Assembly: GCF_008035925.1 (NCBI RefSeq)
Contig: NZ_CP036264.1
Span: 62,001-126,000 of the forward strand
Source of the DNA: Stieleria maiorica
Lineage (GTDB): Bacteria > Planctomycetota > Planctomycetia > Pirellulales > Pirellulaceae
Length of the DNA stretch: 64,000 nt
Reading direction: 5' to 3'
Positions 34,757-44,302 of this stretch are shown in pieces. The position numbers and the translations under genes are program-made. How positions within the stretch are numbered: position 1 is the stretch's first letter; every line of letters begins with the position of its first letter. A model generated the notes under the pieces. That model did no database searches. It had not been told where the DNA came from and worked only from the letters and a program-made list of their open reading frames with translations.

Positions 34757-35824
34757 ATGGCTGGAAAGTCCCGCATCGACCGACCGATTGTTAATTTGCC
34801 GATGAACTCGCCCTTTACCAAGATTCGTCGCGGCGCTTCGGCGCTTGCCGTGATCGTCTTCTTGGCCGTGGTGGGTTATCGTTTGATCGCCGGATACGAT
34901 TGGCTGGAAGCCTGTTGGATGGTGGTGATCACGATTTCGACGGTCGGTTACAGCGAGCAAAGTGGTGAAGACTGGATGACCCAGCTGTTGTCCATCGTCG
35001 TCATTTTGTTGGGGACGACGGCGGCGGCATACACATTCACCGGAATGATCCAGTTGACGCTTCAGGGCGAATTGGACCAAGCGTTTGGACGTCGACGAAT
35101 GGAAAAAGAACTTTCGCGGTTACAGAACCACACGATCATTTGTGGGTTTGGCAAGACCGGGCCGGTATTGGCAAAGGACCTGCAACGGCGTCGCTACAAG
35201 TTCGTGATTCTGGAGATCGACCCGGTCAACTATCAGCTCGCGATCGACCAAGGCTACTTGGCGATCAACGCCGATGCGACGGACGAAGAAACGTTGAAGG
35301 AGGCCCGGATCACCGAGGCCAGCGCGATCGTCGTCGCGTTGCCGACCGATGCGCAAAACGTATTCATTACGTTGTCGGCGCGGAACCTGTGTCCGGGGAT
35401 TCGCATCGTCGCCCAGGCCGACCAGGAAAGCAGTTCGCGGAAGCTCCGCCAAGCCGGTGCGAACGAAGTCGTGATGGGGCACCAGATGGTCGCCGAGTAC
35501 CTGTCGCGTCTGGTCACGCGTCCGACGGCGGCACAGTTCTTTTCGTCACTGAACGAACCCGAGTTCAAGGAGTTGATCCTGGACGAGTTGTTCATTCCCA
35601 ACGGCAGTTCGATCGAAAACCAGTCGATCGCCCAGTTGCGTGTTCGCGACCGCCACCAATTGCTGGTCGTGGCGGTCAAAACGAAAGACGACTCGCTAGA
35701 TTTCAATCCCGCCGGTGATCGCGTGTTTCAGTGCGGCGAGACGATTCTGGTGATGGGAAAACAGGACGCCGTCGTGGCATTTCAAAAGAGTTACGCCCTG
35801 GTCGACCACAGCGTGGGGCGGTAG
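34757..35824 (+). CDS. TrkA-N/RCK potassium channel protein
   Basis: 355 residues. Two transmembrane helices (about 30-48 and 78-100, GASALAVIVFLAVVGYRLIA and LLSIVVILLGTTAAAYTF) flank a pore loop with TISTVGYSE. The cytoplasmic part is an RCK domain with a Rossmann nucleotide loop IICGFGKTGPVLA and acidic VILEID, followed by a TrkA-C domain (QLRVRDRHQLLVVAV). It would let K+ pass under nucleotide control. The selectivity filter reads TVGYS where TVGYG is usual. ATG 34802 (MNSPFTKIRRG) is an equally possible start. The repeat just upstream means the promoter is either inside it or in the 36 bp that remain. Confidence 0.9.
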   Translation: MAGKSRIDRPIVNLPMNSPFTKIRRGASALAVIVFLAVVGYRLIAGYDWLEACWMVVITISTVGYSEQSGEDWMTQLLSIVVILLGTTAAAYTFTGMIQLTLQGELDQAFGRRRMEKELSRLQNHTIICGFGKTGPVLAKDLQRRRYKFVILEIDPVNYQLAIDQGYLAINADATDEETLKEARITEASAIVVALPTDAQNVFITLSARNLCPGIRIVAQADQESSSRKLRQAGANEVVMGHQMVAEYLSRLVTRPTAAQFFSSLNEPEFKELILDELFIPNGSSIENQSIAQLRVRDRHQLLVVAVKTKDDSLDFNPAGDRVFQCGETILVMGKQDAVVAFQKSYALVDHSVGR

Positions 35825-35878
35825 GTCACCGGCGTGCTTCGTAGGCTGGCGCCCAACGTCATCTTTCGATCACACACT

Positions 35879-35953
35879 GAGCCGTCGGCGCTAGCCTAGG
35901 GCCTTACAAGTCTCGAAGGGCAATCCAAGGCCCGCGGCTAGCGCCGTCGGCTC
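35879..35953. repeat. Intergenic repeat, family B
   Basis: A 75-bp hairpin: GAGCCGTCGGCGCTAGCC (35879-35896) faces GGCTAGCGCCGTCGGCTC (35936-35953) with one mismatch. The inner part has a further AGGGCCTT/AAGGCCC pair. It lies between convergent genes. Confidence 0.82.
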
Positions 35954-36053
35954 ATAAAGTAGGTGGCATTGGGCCGGCGCCAAACGGGTGACCCTACGAG
36001 AGTTCGATGGAGTCGAAAGATGCCGCACGGCTCCGTCGGTGACGAAACCGCGA

Positions 36054-36623
36054 TCAAATGATGCGACCGCCCAGGCCGCGGAGTTCGTTGTACTTTTCGT
36101 TGACCGGTCTGCAGCGTTCCTGACGTTGGTTCAGTGACGAAACGTCGGATTCCAATTTTCGGCTCAGTGCGTGTTCGACCCGTTTGACCAGCACGCCCGG
36201 TTGCAGGGGCTTGGTCAGCACTTCGTCGGCGCCCAGCTCCAAGGCGCGACGATGGATGTCCTCGGAATCACTGGCGGTCACCACGATCAGCGGCACCGAG
36301 TTTAGATTCGGATCGGCGCGGGCGATTTGAATCAAATAGTTTCCGCTGACGTCCGGCATCGAAATGTCCAACAGCACCAGGTCGGGGTTTTCCTGCTTCA
36401 TCCGCTGGACGGCATCGATCGAATCACTGATCCCGACGACGTTCCAAAACCCCGCCACGTTCAGGTGGGCCGTGATGACGTCGATGATGATCTGTTCATC
36501 GTCGATGACCAGAATTTTGCTGTTTACGATTTGTTGTCGGCCGTCGAACATCAGAGGGTCCACTGATCGAGGTTCAGCGCGCCCCGTCGCACCGGGAACC
36601 GCTGAGTCATTTTGTTGGGGCAT
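36054..36623 (-). CDS. Single-domain response regulator (receiver)
   Basis: 189 residues with one receiver domain (about 35-155): acidic pocket KILVIDDEQ, phospho-acceptor Asp in LVLLDISMPDVSGN, Thr/Ser VVTASDSED and Lys in VLTKPLQPG. No output domain follows; a 35-residue basic tail ends the protein. It would act as a phosphorelay intermediate or by protein contact. The first 35 residues are variable, and ATG 36551 (MFDGRQQIV) may be the true start. The neighbour FadL-like gene is divergent, and no kinase is adjacent, though a hybrid kinase with a HPt lies 2 kb away. Confidence 0.9.
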   Translation of the reverse strand: MPQQNDSAVPGATGRAEPRSVDPLMFDGRQQIVNSKILVIDDEQIIIDVITAHLNVAGFWNVVGISDSIDAVQRMKQENPDLVLLDISMPDVSGNYLIQIARADPNLNSVPLIVVTASDSEDIHRRALELGADEVLTKPLQPGVLVKRVEHALSRKLESDVSSLNQRQERCRPVNEKYNELRGLGGRII

Positions 36624-36809
36624 GTTGTCGCGCTCGTCGCCACGACGCTGTAGCTAAAATTACGTCAGGGCAATGCGGTGACACCCCGTGATGCGCGAGG
36701 GAATTCCCTCCATTGCGACCTTTGTTCACGTCCGGCCAAGTGACAGCCCGAATAACCCCTAATATGGGATCTGAGATAGGCCATTGCGCAGGATGACGCA
36801 GGACGCACG

Positions 36810-38087
36810 ATGAAGAAGCGATCAAAACGAACGGCGGCGATGACGGCGCTTGCGAGCTGGGTCATGTGTTCGTTCGCGGTGGCGGACGGAACGATTCGTG
36901 ACGGAATCTCCGCTCGCAGCATCGGACGTGGCGGGGCCAACATCGCCATGAGCGACAACGCACACGTGATGCTGGACAATCCGGCGGGCCTGGTGCGAAA
37001 CGATGCCGATTGCTTGTTCGAGCTAGGCGGTCACCTGTTGCTGACCGATTTGGAGTACGACGACGGTGACAACCCCCGCGTCGGCGACATCGACAACCCG
37101 TTTCCGATCGGTGAGGTCGCGATCGCCAAGAAGATGGATGATTTCGTCACGATCGGTTTCGGCGTGTTTTCTCACGCCGGCTTTTCGGCCGAATACATGA
37201 TGAACGGTCCGGCACCGTTTTCCGGCCGCCAGCACTACAAGTCCATCGGGGCGCTGGCCCGCTTGCTGCCCACACTGTCGCTCAAGCTGACCGATCGGCT
37301 GTCGGTCGGCACCACGCTGGGGGCAGCGATCAATCATATCGAATTGGAAGGACCGTACACGTTGCAAGGGCCCAACTCGTTTGCCGGGACGCCGACCCGG
37401 ATGGATTTGCAAGGCACCGGCGCGGGGTTGAGTTGGTCGGTCGGGATGCAATACGATTTGAACGCGTCGACCACCGTCGGGGTCAGCTATCAACACGAAA
37501 CCACGATGGAGCTGGACGGCACGACGGTGGTTGAGATTCCCGGAATGGGGTCTGCGAGATACGATTCGATGCTGGACGTCAAATGGCCGCGTTCGTTGGG
37601 GGTCGGGTTGGCGCACCGCCACAACGAGCGTTGCACCTTGTTGTTCGATGCCATCTGGTACGACTGGTCGAGTGCCTACAACCAGTTTGATCTGTCGCTG
37701 CAAGACCCAGACAATGGGGTGTTCCAGTTTGTCGCCCCGACGTTGTTAGAATCGTTCCCGCTGGATTGGCGTGACACGGTGTCGTTGCGATTCGGGATCG
37801 AGCGAAAGTTCGCCGCCGACAAAGTGTTTCGCGCCGGGTACGCGTTCCACCGCAATCCGATTCCCGATTCCACCGTGACGCCCTACATTCAAACGATCTT
37901 GGAGCACGCACTTTCGTTCGGATATGGATGCCAGTGGCGCGGGCTTGCCATCGACGCGGCGTATCAGTGGTCGTTCGGACCCAGCCAGTCGGTTGACCAA
38001 AGCGGATTCATGGGCGGGGATTTTGATGACAGTTGGAATTCCGTCAACGCGCATCAGTTTTCGTTGAGTCTGCAGCGGGCGCGGTAG
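36810..38087 (+). CDS. FadL/OMPP1-family outer membrane porin
   Basis: 425 residues with a signal peptide (AAMTALASWVMCSFAVA). The FadL start DGISARSIGRGGANIAMSDN and MLDNPAGLV block are typical, followed by alternating amphipathic strands and an ending ...HQFSLSLQRAR, consistent with a beta barrel. FadL proteins admit long-chain fatty acids or other hydrophobic compounds across the outer membrane; the substrate here is unknown. Presence of such a protein fits a diderm cell. It is divergent from the receiver gene (36054-36623), with 186 bp between. Confidence 0.88.
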   Translation: MKKRSKRTAAMTALASWVMCSFAVADGTIRDGISARSIGRGGANIAMSDNAHVMLDNPAGLVRNDADCLFELGGHLLLTDLEYDDGDNPRVGDIDNPFPIGEVAIAKKMDDFVTIGFGVFSHAGFSAEYMMNGPAPFSGRQHYKSIGALARLLPTLSLKLTDRLSVGTTLGAAINHIELEGPYTLQGPNSFAGTPTRMDLQGTGAGLSWSVGMQYDLNASTTVGVSYQHETTMELDGTTVVEIPGMGSARYDSMLDVKWPRSLGVGLAHRHNERCTLLFDAIWYDWSSAYNQFDLSLQDPDNGVFQFVAPTLLESFPLDWRDTVSLRFGIERKFAADKVFRAGYAFHRNPIPDSTVTPYIQTILEHALSFGYGCQWRGLAIDAAYQWSFGPSQSVDQSGFMGGDFDDSWNSVNAHQFSLSLQRAR

Positions 38088-38098
38088 GACGCAGCACC

Positions 38099-38196
38099 GT
38101 AGCGGAAGTCGCCAAGACTTTCGGCCTGACGCGGCGACGCTCGCCGGAACCAGAAAAACACAGGCGACCCACCTTCTGGCGCAGGTAGCTGCGTTG
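38099..38196. repeat. Repeat block, families H and C
   Basis: Family H copy (38099-38126) followed by a partial family C element (to 38196, CACCTTCTGGCGCAGGTAGC). It fills the gap between the convergent porin and giant kinase genes. Confidence 0.6.
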
Positions 38197-38201
38197 GTTG
38201 G

Positions 38202-41200
38202 TCACGAAACGCCGTCGACCGATTGCGATTGTGGCAGTTCGTCGCCACATTCATCGACCAGCATGGTGACGTAGGATTCGATCGCGTCCAATCGTTCGGT
38301 CAAGGCCTCGGTATCGGAGGCTTTGGCGGCTTGTTCACAGGATTTGGCCAGATCCGTCAACGTGTTCAAGCCCACGGTGCCGCCGGAGCCTTTGATCCAG
38401 TGCAGCTTTCGCGCCACTTCGCCGTAGTCGGCACACTCATATGCGTTCTTGATGGCGGGCATTTGGAAGTGGACTTTGGCGACCAGGTCGATGGCGAATT
38501 GTCGTAACCAGTCGCTGGGAAGGTGTGATGGAGTGGATTCGTTGTCGGTCAAGGTGGCGGGAGCGGGTTGGGTGGAATCGAGTTGATCGGAAGTCGATTG
38601 CTCGGAAGTGGTTGGTTTAGCCATCGCGTCGTGTGCGGCGATCGAATCGGCGCACCAGTGACGAACCATCTCCAACAGCGCGTCCAAGTCGATCGGTTTG
38701 GAAACGTAATCTCGGCAGCCGACTTGACGGCATTTGTTGTCGTCGCCGACCATGGAGTTGGCGGTCATGGCGACGATCGGGATTTGCAATCCGGCGCTGC
38801 ACAGTTGCTGTGTCGCGGAGTAGCCATCCAGGACGGGCATCTGCATGTCCATCAAGACCAAATCGATCTGGTGGTGGTCGATGTGTCCGTCGCCATCGAC
38901 GAAGAAATCGACCGCCTGTTGGCCATCGGCGACGCTTCGGACCTCGGCCCCGGCACTGGTCAGCAAACGGCGGATCAAGTCACGGTTGGTCTCGGCGTCA
39001 TCGACGACCAAGACCCGCGCGCCGCTCAGATCGACCCGCTGCCACTGCGCTTCATTGCGACCGGTTGCCAGCTCGATCACTTCGGAATCGCTCAACAGCC
39101 GATCGCCGGGTTTGGTATCCGCGGCGATCCGCACGGTGAAGGTGCTGCCGACGCCCGGGATGCTTTCCACGTCCAGTCCGCCGCCGAGTGATTCGGCCAG
39201 ACGTTTACTGATCGACAGTCCCAGACCGGTTCCGCCGTACTTCCGCGTGGTGGAGGTGTCGGCTTGGGCGAACGGGTCAAAGATCTTTTGAAGTTGTTCG
39301 GCGTCCATCCCGATCCCGCTATCACGAATCGCAACATGAAGCTGGTCGGGCAGCCCGGTCGCGTCATCGATGTGGGACGACAATCGCACGGTGACGCCGC
39401 CGCGGTCGGTAAACTTGATGGCGTTGCCGATCAAATTGGTCACGATTTGCCGCAGCCGAGTCGGGTCGCTGGTGATCGTTTCGGGGATCTCGGATTCGGA
39501 ATCGATCCCCAGCGTGATGTTTTTCTGAGCCGCCTTTCCTTGCAGCGATTTGATCACTTCGCCGATGACTTTCGCCGGCACGCAGCTGATTTGTTCGACT
39601 TCGATCTTATCGGCTTCGATTTTTGACAAATCCAGGATGTCATTGAGCAGATGCAGCAAGTGGCTGCCGTTGCCATGGATGGTTTCCAGGTGTTGGCGTT
39701 GTTCGTCGGGGTCGGAGGCGATCCCGCGGAGCATCAGTTCGGTGTACCCCAGGACGGCGGTGATGGGGGTGCGAATCTCGTGACTCATCCGTGCCAGGAA
39801 ATCACTTTTGGCGCGATTGGCTTGCTCGGCAACCTCTTTCGCCTCGCGGAGGTGGACCTGGGTCGCCCGCAGCCGGTCGGCGGCCCGTTCGATTTCCTCG
39901 TTTCGCTGTTGCAACGTTTCGGTTCGCTGGGCGACCTTGCGTTCGAGTGTTTGGTTCAGTTCTTGCAGTTGGGTGAAGCCGTCGGCCTTTTCGAATGCGG
40001 CGCCCGCGGCCGAGGACAGGTAGGTGGCGATACGCAATTCGTCTTCGCCGAACATGCCCATCATGTAGGAGTTGGCGATGTACAGGTACGAATTGATCTT
40101 GCCGTGAACGAAGATCGGGCAACACAGGAACGTCCCATAGTTGTGGTGGGGGTCGCTATGGTTGGCCCTGATGTCACAGACATCACTGCGTTCGTATTCA
40201 CAGACGATCGCCGATTCGGCCTGTTCCGCTTGGCCGACGATATCGGGGTCATACACGGTGTGCGGCGGGATGGTGGTCGCTTCGCCGTCGTCGCCCGCCG
40301 GCTGGATCAGCAGGACACGGTCGCCGCGAAGCAGTTTCGAGGCGGCAGCGATGATCTCGTTGCGGATCACGTCGATTTCGGTGCCGACGGCGATCCGGCG
40401 TCCGGCATCCAGCAGCGAGTCGAATCGATCGACCAGCGAAAGCGAGCTGCCCTCGTCGACGGCGCCGACGGAGGTTTTCAGTTGCAGCAGGTCTTCGGAA
40501 GCTTCGCGGACCAGCAGCTCGTCGACGTCCCATCCGGTTTCTTCGGCAAGCTGGGCGTGCAGCAGCGTGGTCTGGATCGCTTCCAGCCGAGCGCCCTGTT
40601 GCTCGGCGATCCGCAACGACTGGCGAAAATACCGTAGCGCTCGGCGCGTTTGGCCTTTGAGCGCGCAGACCGCGGCATATTCACGCAGCGCGTGGGGCAA
40701 TTCATTGGTGTAGCGTTTGGCCAGCCGGAGGGCTTTTTTTGCGGCCGATTCGAGCTCGCGGAGTTTTTTCCGCCGCATCGACTTGGTGCGTGCCGGTTCG
40801 GTTTCCAGCAGACGACGCAGGGCGGTCGTTCGCCACGCATAGCAGGGGCTGATGTAGGCGTTGACGACCGAGGCGTCCTCGGCGATCTGGACCGCTTCGG
40901 TCAGCGCGTTGACCGCTTCGGCAAATCCGTGTTGGTAATAGTGATAGACGCCGTAGGCGAGTTTGACTTCGCAGATCCGTTGGGCGTCGTCGACGTTCCG
41001 TTTGAGTTCGATTTGCAGCACGTCCAAGGGGATGTTCCCCAGTGCGGCCCGGGCCCAGACTTCGATGATGTTTCCGGTGGCTTGGAAATCGCTGCGGCGA
41101 ACCGCCGACCGGTAGTTGATTCGCGTCTGATCGAGCGCTTCGCGCAGATTGCCTTGGCGATACAGCGACGCGGCGTACTGGTAACGTGCGATGTGGACTT

Positions 41201-44108
41201 CCCAAAAGTCACCGGTGCGTTCGAGGATCGAAACGGCTTGGCTGGCTTCGCTGATGCATCGCTCGTAGTTGCTGAACGAGTAATGCAGGATGCTGATGAA
41301 GTTCCGCGATTGGCCTTGTCCCCAGACGTCATGCAATTCTTTGCGGATATCGAGCGACCGCATGGCGTAAGCGATTCCGCGGCGATACCAGCCCAGCAGC
41401 GTCATCGCCGGAGCGTGTTCGCTGTAGGCGTGCGCCAGGGCCGCCGAAGGACGATAGCGTTCGCCGCGATTCATTCCGCTCAGGTGCGCCCAAAGCGTGT
41501 AGTACTTGTCGCGTGTGTACCAATAGCCGCGGGCGATGTTGCTATACAATCGCAACGGAAGTTGTTCGGAGGGGTCGGGCGAAGCCGAGCGACGGCGAAT
41601 CAAAAATGGCGTCGCCGTGTGGACCGCTTGCACCGCGATTTCCCGCAGCAATTGGATCCACAGCTGAAATCGGTTTCGGCACACGGGTTGTCCCAAGCGG
41701 GCGAGTGCCGATTCAAAGAACTCCACCGCCTGGACTTTGTCACCGCGTTTGAAGGCCAATTCGCCTCGGCGCGTTGCCACGACCGCAATGTCCATTTCCG
41801 TGGTCGCACTCTCCGATGCCGCGGCCAGCCATCGTTCGGCTTCGTCGTACTCGCCTTGCAGCATCAACACTTCGCTCATCATCGACTCGACCTGATGCCG
41901 GGTCGCATCGTCGGTGACGTGAAAAGCTCGGGCGGCGATGTTCAATTGCCGCCGAGCGCTGGCGAGCGAAAATTCTTGGCGCGCTTTGGTGGCCGCGGTG
42001 AGCGCGTAGGGCAGGGCCTCACGGTGCATTCCTGCGGCATCGAAATGGTAGGCCAGGTCGTAGATCCGATCCGGCCGGGTCTTGGCAAAGTACTGGCCGA
42101 TTTGACCGTGCATTTGCCGTTTAACGTCGCCTTGAAGGTGCTCCAGAACGGTCTCGCGGATCTTGTCGTGGGCGAACGCGTAGCTGCCGTCCGGCTTGCT
42201 CCACAACATCCGATGGCGTCGGATGTCGGCCAGCAGCGAGAAGCTTTCCGAAAGTTCGATTTGCGAGAGTTCGACGACGGCATCGAGCGTGAATTCGCTG
42301 CCGATCACGGCGGCGGCGTTCAAAAAATGGCGGGCCTTGGGCGGCAGATTGTCCAGCCGGCCCGCCAAGACTTCGCCCGCCGCGGCGGTGGTTTGGAAGT
42401 GTTCCAGCCGGTCGTGGTCGAGGACCCAATGATCCTTATTCGAGACCAGCACGTCCGATTCGACCATCCCGCGCAAGATGGCCGCCGCCATGAACGGGCT
42501 GCCCTCGGCGAAGTCCTGGATCACCTGAATCGCTTCGGCCGGAAGCGCACCGGCCATCGATTCGCTCAGCCGGCGAATGCTGTCGACATCCAGTGGTCCC
42601 AGATCCAATTGGTGATCCAGCTGGGTGGCTTCGCGAACCCGCGCCGCCTGGCCTTCGTTTGCTCGAGTGGACAGCAACAGCAATTGAAAGGGCGCGCTGG
42701 CGCGTGACAGGCGTTGCAGGATGCGAATGGATTGGTCGTCCATCCACTGGCAATCGTCCAACGAAATCATCACCGGGCAATCACTCGAACCGAGTTGGGT
42801 CAGCAGCGCCGCGAACGCCGCGATCACCCGACCTTGTCCAAGTTCGTCGGGACCGGACAGGGTGCGGCCGGTCCATCCGAACACGTCCGCCAAGGAAGGC
42901 ATGGCCGTGATCACTTCTTCGCGATAATCCGAGATCGCGTCTTGAAGCCGCTCGCGGGTGGCGGGATGTGATTGACAGTAACGGGCGACCTGGTTGACGA
43001 CCTGCACCCACGGCGCGTTGGGCTCGGCGGCGGCCAGGTGGATCGATTCCCCTTGGAAAACGAGAAAACCGTGGCGTGTGGCCAGACGCGTGATCTCTTG
43101 GTTCAGCCGGCTTTTTCCCATCCCCGATACGCAGGAGATCAACGCCTGGCGCCAACTCCCCGCCGCGACCTCGGTCAGGCAATCTTGCAGGACCTGCATT
43201 TGCGGTTCTCGTCCGACAAATGCGGCGTCGACCAAATCGGTGCGGGCATCGCTGCGGCCGATCACCACCGGTGATGCCGAACCGCCGTCAAGGACCATTT
43301 TCAGAATCGCCGAGGCGTCGGCCAGTGCGGCGGCGGCGGATTGGTAACGCTCACGCGGTTCCTTTTGTGTCAACCGCTCGATCATCGAGACCAATTGGGG
43401 CGGCGTGTCACCGGGGAACCGATCGGCATCCAGGTTGAGTGTCGAGTGCTGCAACAGGATTTCGCCGACCGTTGACGCGTCGCACATCGGTCTGCCGGCA
43501 AGCGCCGAGTAGAGAATCAACCCCAACGAATACAGGTCCGATGCGGGTCCGATGTCATGTCGAACGATCCCCGCCAACTCGGGCGACGCGTAGCGGACCG
43601 TTTCGATCCCGATCGGGCTGTCGCCGGCGGCCAGGTTGGCTCGCCACACCGGCCCGTATCCCGCCAGGACCGCTTCACCCGAGGGACTGAGGATCACGTG
43701 CGAGGGCCGCCAGTCGCGATGGACACAGCCTTGTTCATGGATCTTGGTCAGTGCCTTCAACAGGTCACACGCCAACCGCAGCGTCGATTTGGGTGACATC
43801 GCCGATTGCGCGATCAAGCGGGCCAGACTGATCCCGTCACGGTAGCGATAGACCAACCGGATACGATCGTCATCGATGTCATAGGAGACCATCGAGTGAT
43901 AGGTCTCGCAGTCGATTTCGCTCAGCAGCCGGGCTTCGTTCTGAAACCGAATCCGAAGGCCTTCCTTGAACATCGTCGTCGGCAGATCGCGGATCACCAA
44001 ACGATCTTCGCTTTGTAAGTCCTGGACGAGCCAGCAGTTCACTCCGGCCACATCCGGCAACTCACGCAGAGTGCGGTAGCGGTATTGGGTGGACTGGGAA
44101 GCCTGCAT
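38202..44108 (-). CDS. Giant kinase-like/ATPase/TPR/GAF hybrid histidine kinase with receiver and HPt
   Basis: 1968 residues, cytoplasmic, no membrane segment. Order: protein-kinase-like fold (10-275); AAA-type ATPase (about 300-560, Walker A SGMGKSR, Walker B MISLDDCQW); TPR-like helical region (600-1180); GAF (about 1225-1375); coiled coil; histidine kinase (phospho-His in ARMSHEIRTP near 1442, ATPase motifs GNAIKF and GTGLGLSISKRL); receiver (Asp in LVLMDMQMP, near 1753); HPt (KLHWIKGSGGTVG, near 1905). The kinase-like lobe keeps HRD (HRDWRPSH) but has VIRD instead of VAIK and AGYGP instead of DFG, so it is probably a pseudokinase. The kinase-AAA-GAF-HK order is known from cyanobacterial and planctomycete dual kinases. 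The input is unknown. It is divergent from the hotdog-methyltransferase gene. Confidence 0.9.
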   Translation of the reverse strand: MQASQSTQYRYRTLRELPDVAGVNCWLVQDLQSEDRLVIRDLPTTMFKEGLRIRFQNEARLLSEIDCETYHSMVSYDIDDDRIRLVYRYRDGISLARLIAQSAMSPKSTLRLACDLLKALTKIHEQGCVHRDWRPSHVILSPSGEAVLAGYGPVWRANLAAGDSPIGIETVRYASPELAGIVRHDIGPASDLYSLGLILYSALAGRPMCDASTVGEILLQHSTLNLDADRFPGDTPPQLVSMIERLTQKEPRERYQSAAAALADASAILKMVLDGGSASPVVIGRSDARTDLVDAAFVGREPQMQVLQDCLTEVAAGSWRQALISCVSGMGKSRLNQEITRLATRHGFLVFQGESIHLAAAEPNAPWVQVVNQVARYCQSHPATRERLQDAISDYREEVITAMPSLADVFGWTGRTLSGPDELGQGRVIAAFAALLTQLGSSDCPVMISLDDCQWMDDQSIRILQRLSRASAPFQLLLLSTRANEGQAARVREATQLDHQLDLGPLDVDSIRRLSESMAGALPAEAIQVIQDFAEGSPFMAAAILRGMVESDVLVSNKDHWVLDHDRLEHFQTTAAAGEVLAGRLDNLPPKARHFLNAAAVIGSEFTLDAVVELSQIELSESFSLLADIRRHRMLWSKPDGSYAFAHDKIRETVLEHLQGDVKRQMHGQIGQYFAKTRPDRIYDLAYHFDAAGMHREALPYALTAATKARQEFSLASARRQLNIAARAFHVTDDATRHQVESMMSEVLMLQGEYDEAERWLAAASESATTEMDIAVVATRRGELAFKRGDKVQAVEFFESALARLGQPVCRNRFQLWIQLLREIAVQAVHTATPFLIRRRSASPDPSEQLPLRLYSNIARGYWYTRDKYYTLWAHLSGMNRGERYRPSAALAHAYSEHAPAMTLLGWYRRGIAYAMRSLDIRKELHDVWGQGQSRNFISILHYSFSNYERCISEASQAVSILERTGDFWEVHIARYQYAASLYRQGNLREALDQTRINYRSAVRRSDFQATGNIIEVWARAALGNIPLDVLQIELKRNVDDAQRICEVKLAYGVYHYYQHGFAEAVNALTEAVQIAEDASVVNAYISPCYAWRTTALRRLLETEPARTKSMRRKKLRELESAAKKALRLAKRYTNELPHALREYAAVCALKGQTRRALRYFRQSLRIAEQQGARLEAIQTTLLHAQLAEETGWDVDELLVREASEDLLQLKTSVGAVDEGSSLSLVDRFDSLLDAGRRIAVGTEIDVIRNEIIAAASKLLRGDRVLLIQPAGDDGEATTIPPHTVYDPDIVGQAEQAESAIVCEYERSDVCDIRANHSDPHHNYGTFLCCPIFVHGKINSYLYIANSYMMGMFGEDELRIATYLSSAAGAAFEKADGFTQLQELNQTLERKVAQRTETLQQRNEEIERAADRLRATQVHLREAKEVAEQANRAKSDFLARMSHEIRTPITAVLGYTELMLRGIASDPDEQRQHLETIHGNGSHLLHLLNDILDLSKIEADKIEVEQISCVPAKVIGEVIKSLQGKAAQKNITLGIDSESEIPETITSDPTRLRQIVTNLIGNAIKFTDRGGVTVRLSSHIDDATGLPDQLHVAIRDSGIGMDAEQLQKIFDPFAQADTSTTRKYGGTGLGLSISKRLAESLGGGLDVESIPGVGSTFTVRIAADTKPGDRLLSDSEVIELATGRNEAQWQRVDLSGARVLVVDDAETNRDLIRRLLTSAGAEVRSVADGQQAVDFFVDGDGHIDHHQIDLVLMDMQMPVLDGYSATQQLCSAGLQIPIVAMTANSMVGDDNKCRQVGCRDYVSKPIDLDALLEMVRHWCADSIAAHDAMAKPTTSEQSTSDQLDSTQPAPATLTDNESTPSHLPSDWLRQFAIDLVAKVHFQMPAIKNAYECADYGEVARKLHWIKGSGGTVGLNTLTDLAKSCEQAAKASDTEALTERLDAIESYVTMLVDECGDELPQSQSVDGVS

Positions 44109-44113
44109 TTCGG

Positions 44114-44274
44114 GTGCTCAATCAGGTGCATGGACAGAATGATCTATCCAACAGTAGGTCTGCACTGGTTTGCCGAAGCGCAATCTTCGGAGGGGGTTTG
44201 CCCTCACGCGGTGGCGAAAAAAGTGGCTCATGGATTGAGCATTGTTTTGAACCAACCATAGTAGGTGCTCAATC
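44114..44274. promoter_or_regulatory. Repeated GTGCTCAATC boxes in a divergent promoter region
   Basis: The decamer GTGCTCAATC occurs at 44114-44123 and 44265-44274, and its inverted core GATTGAGC at 44233-44240. All lie in the 194-bp gap between the giant kinase and hotdog-methyltransferase genes. This could be a shared operator; no -35/-10 pair could be fixed with confidence. Confidence 0.35.
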
Positions 44275-44302
44275 TCTTTTTACACACCACCTGGGGGCAA
44301 CA

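Noticed and set aside
40650-42707. A 685-codon open frame on the plus strand inside the giant kinase gene
   Set aside because: It lies antisense to clear ATPase and TPR coding sequence, has no recognisable domain, and reflects the GC-rich codon pattern of the opposite strand.
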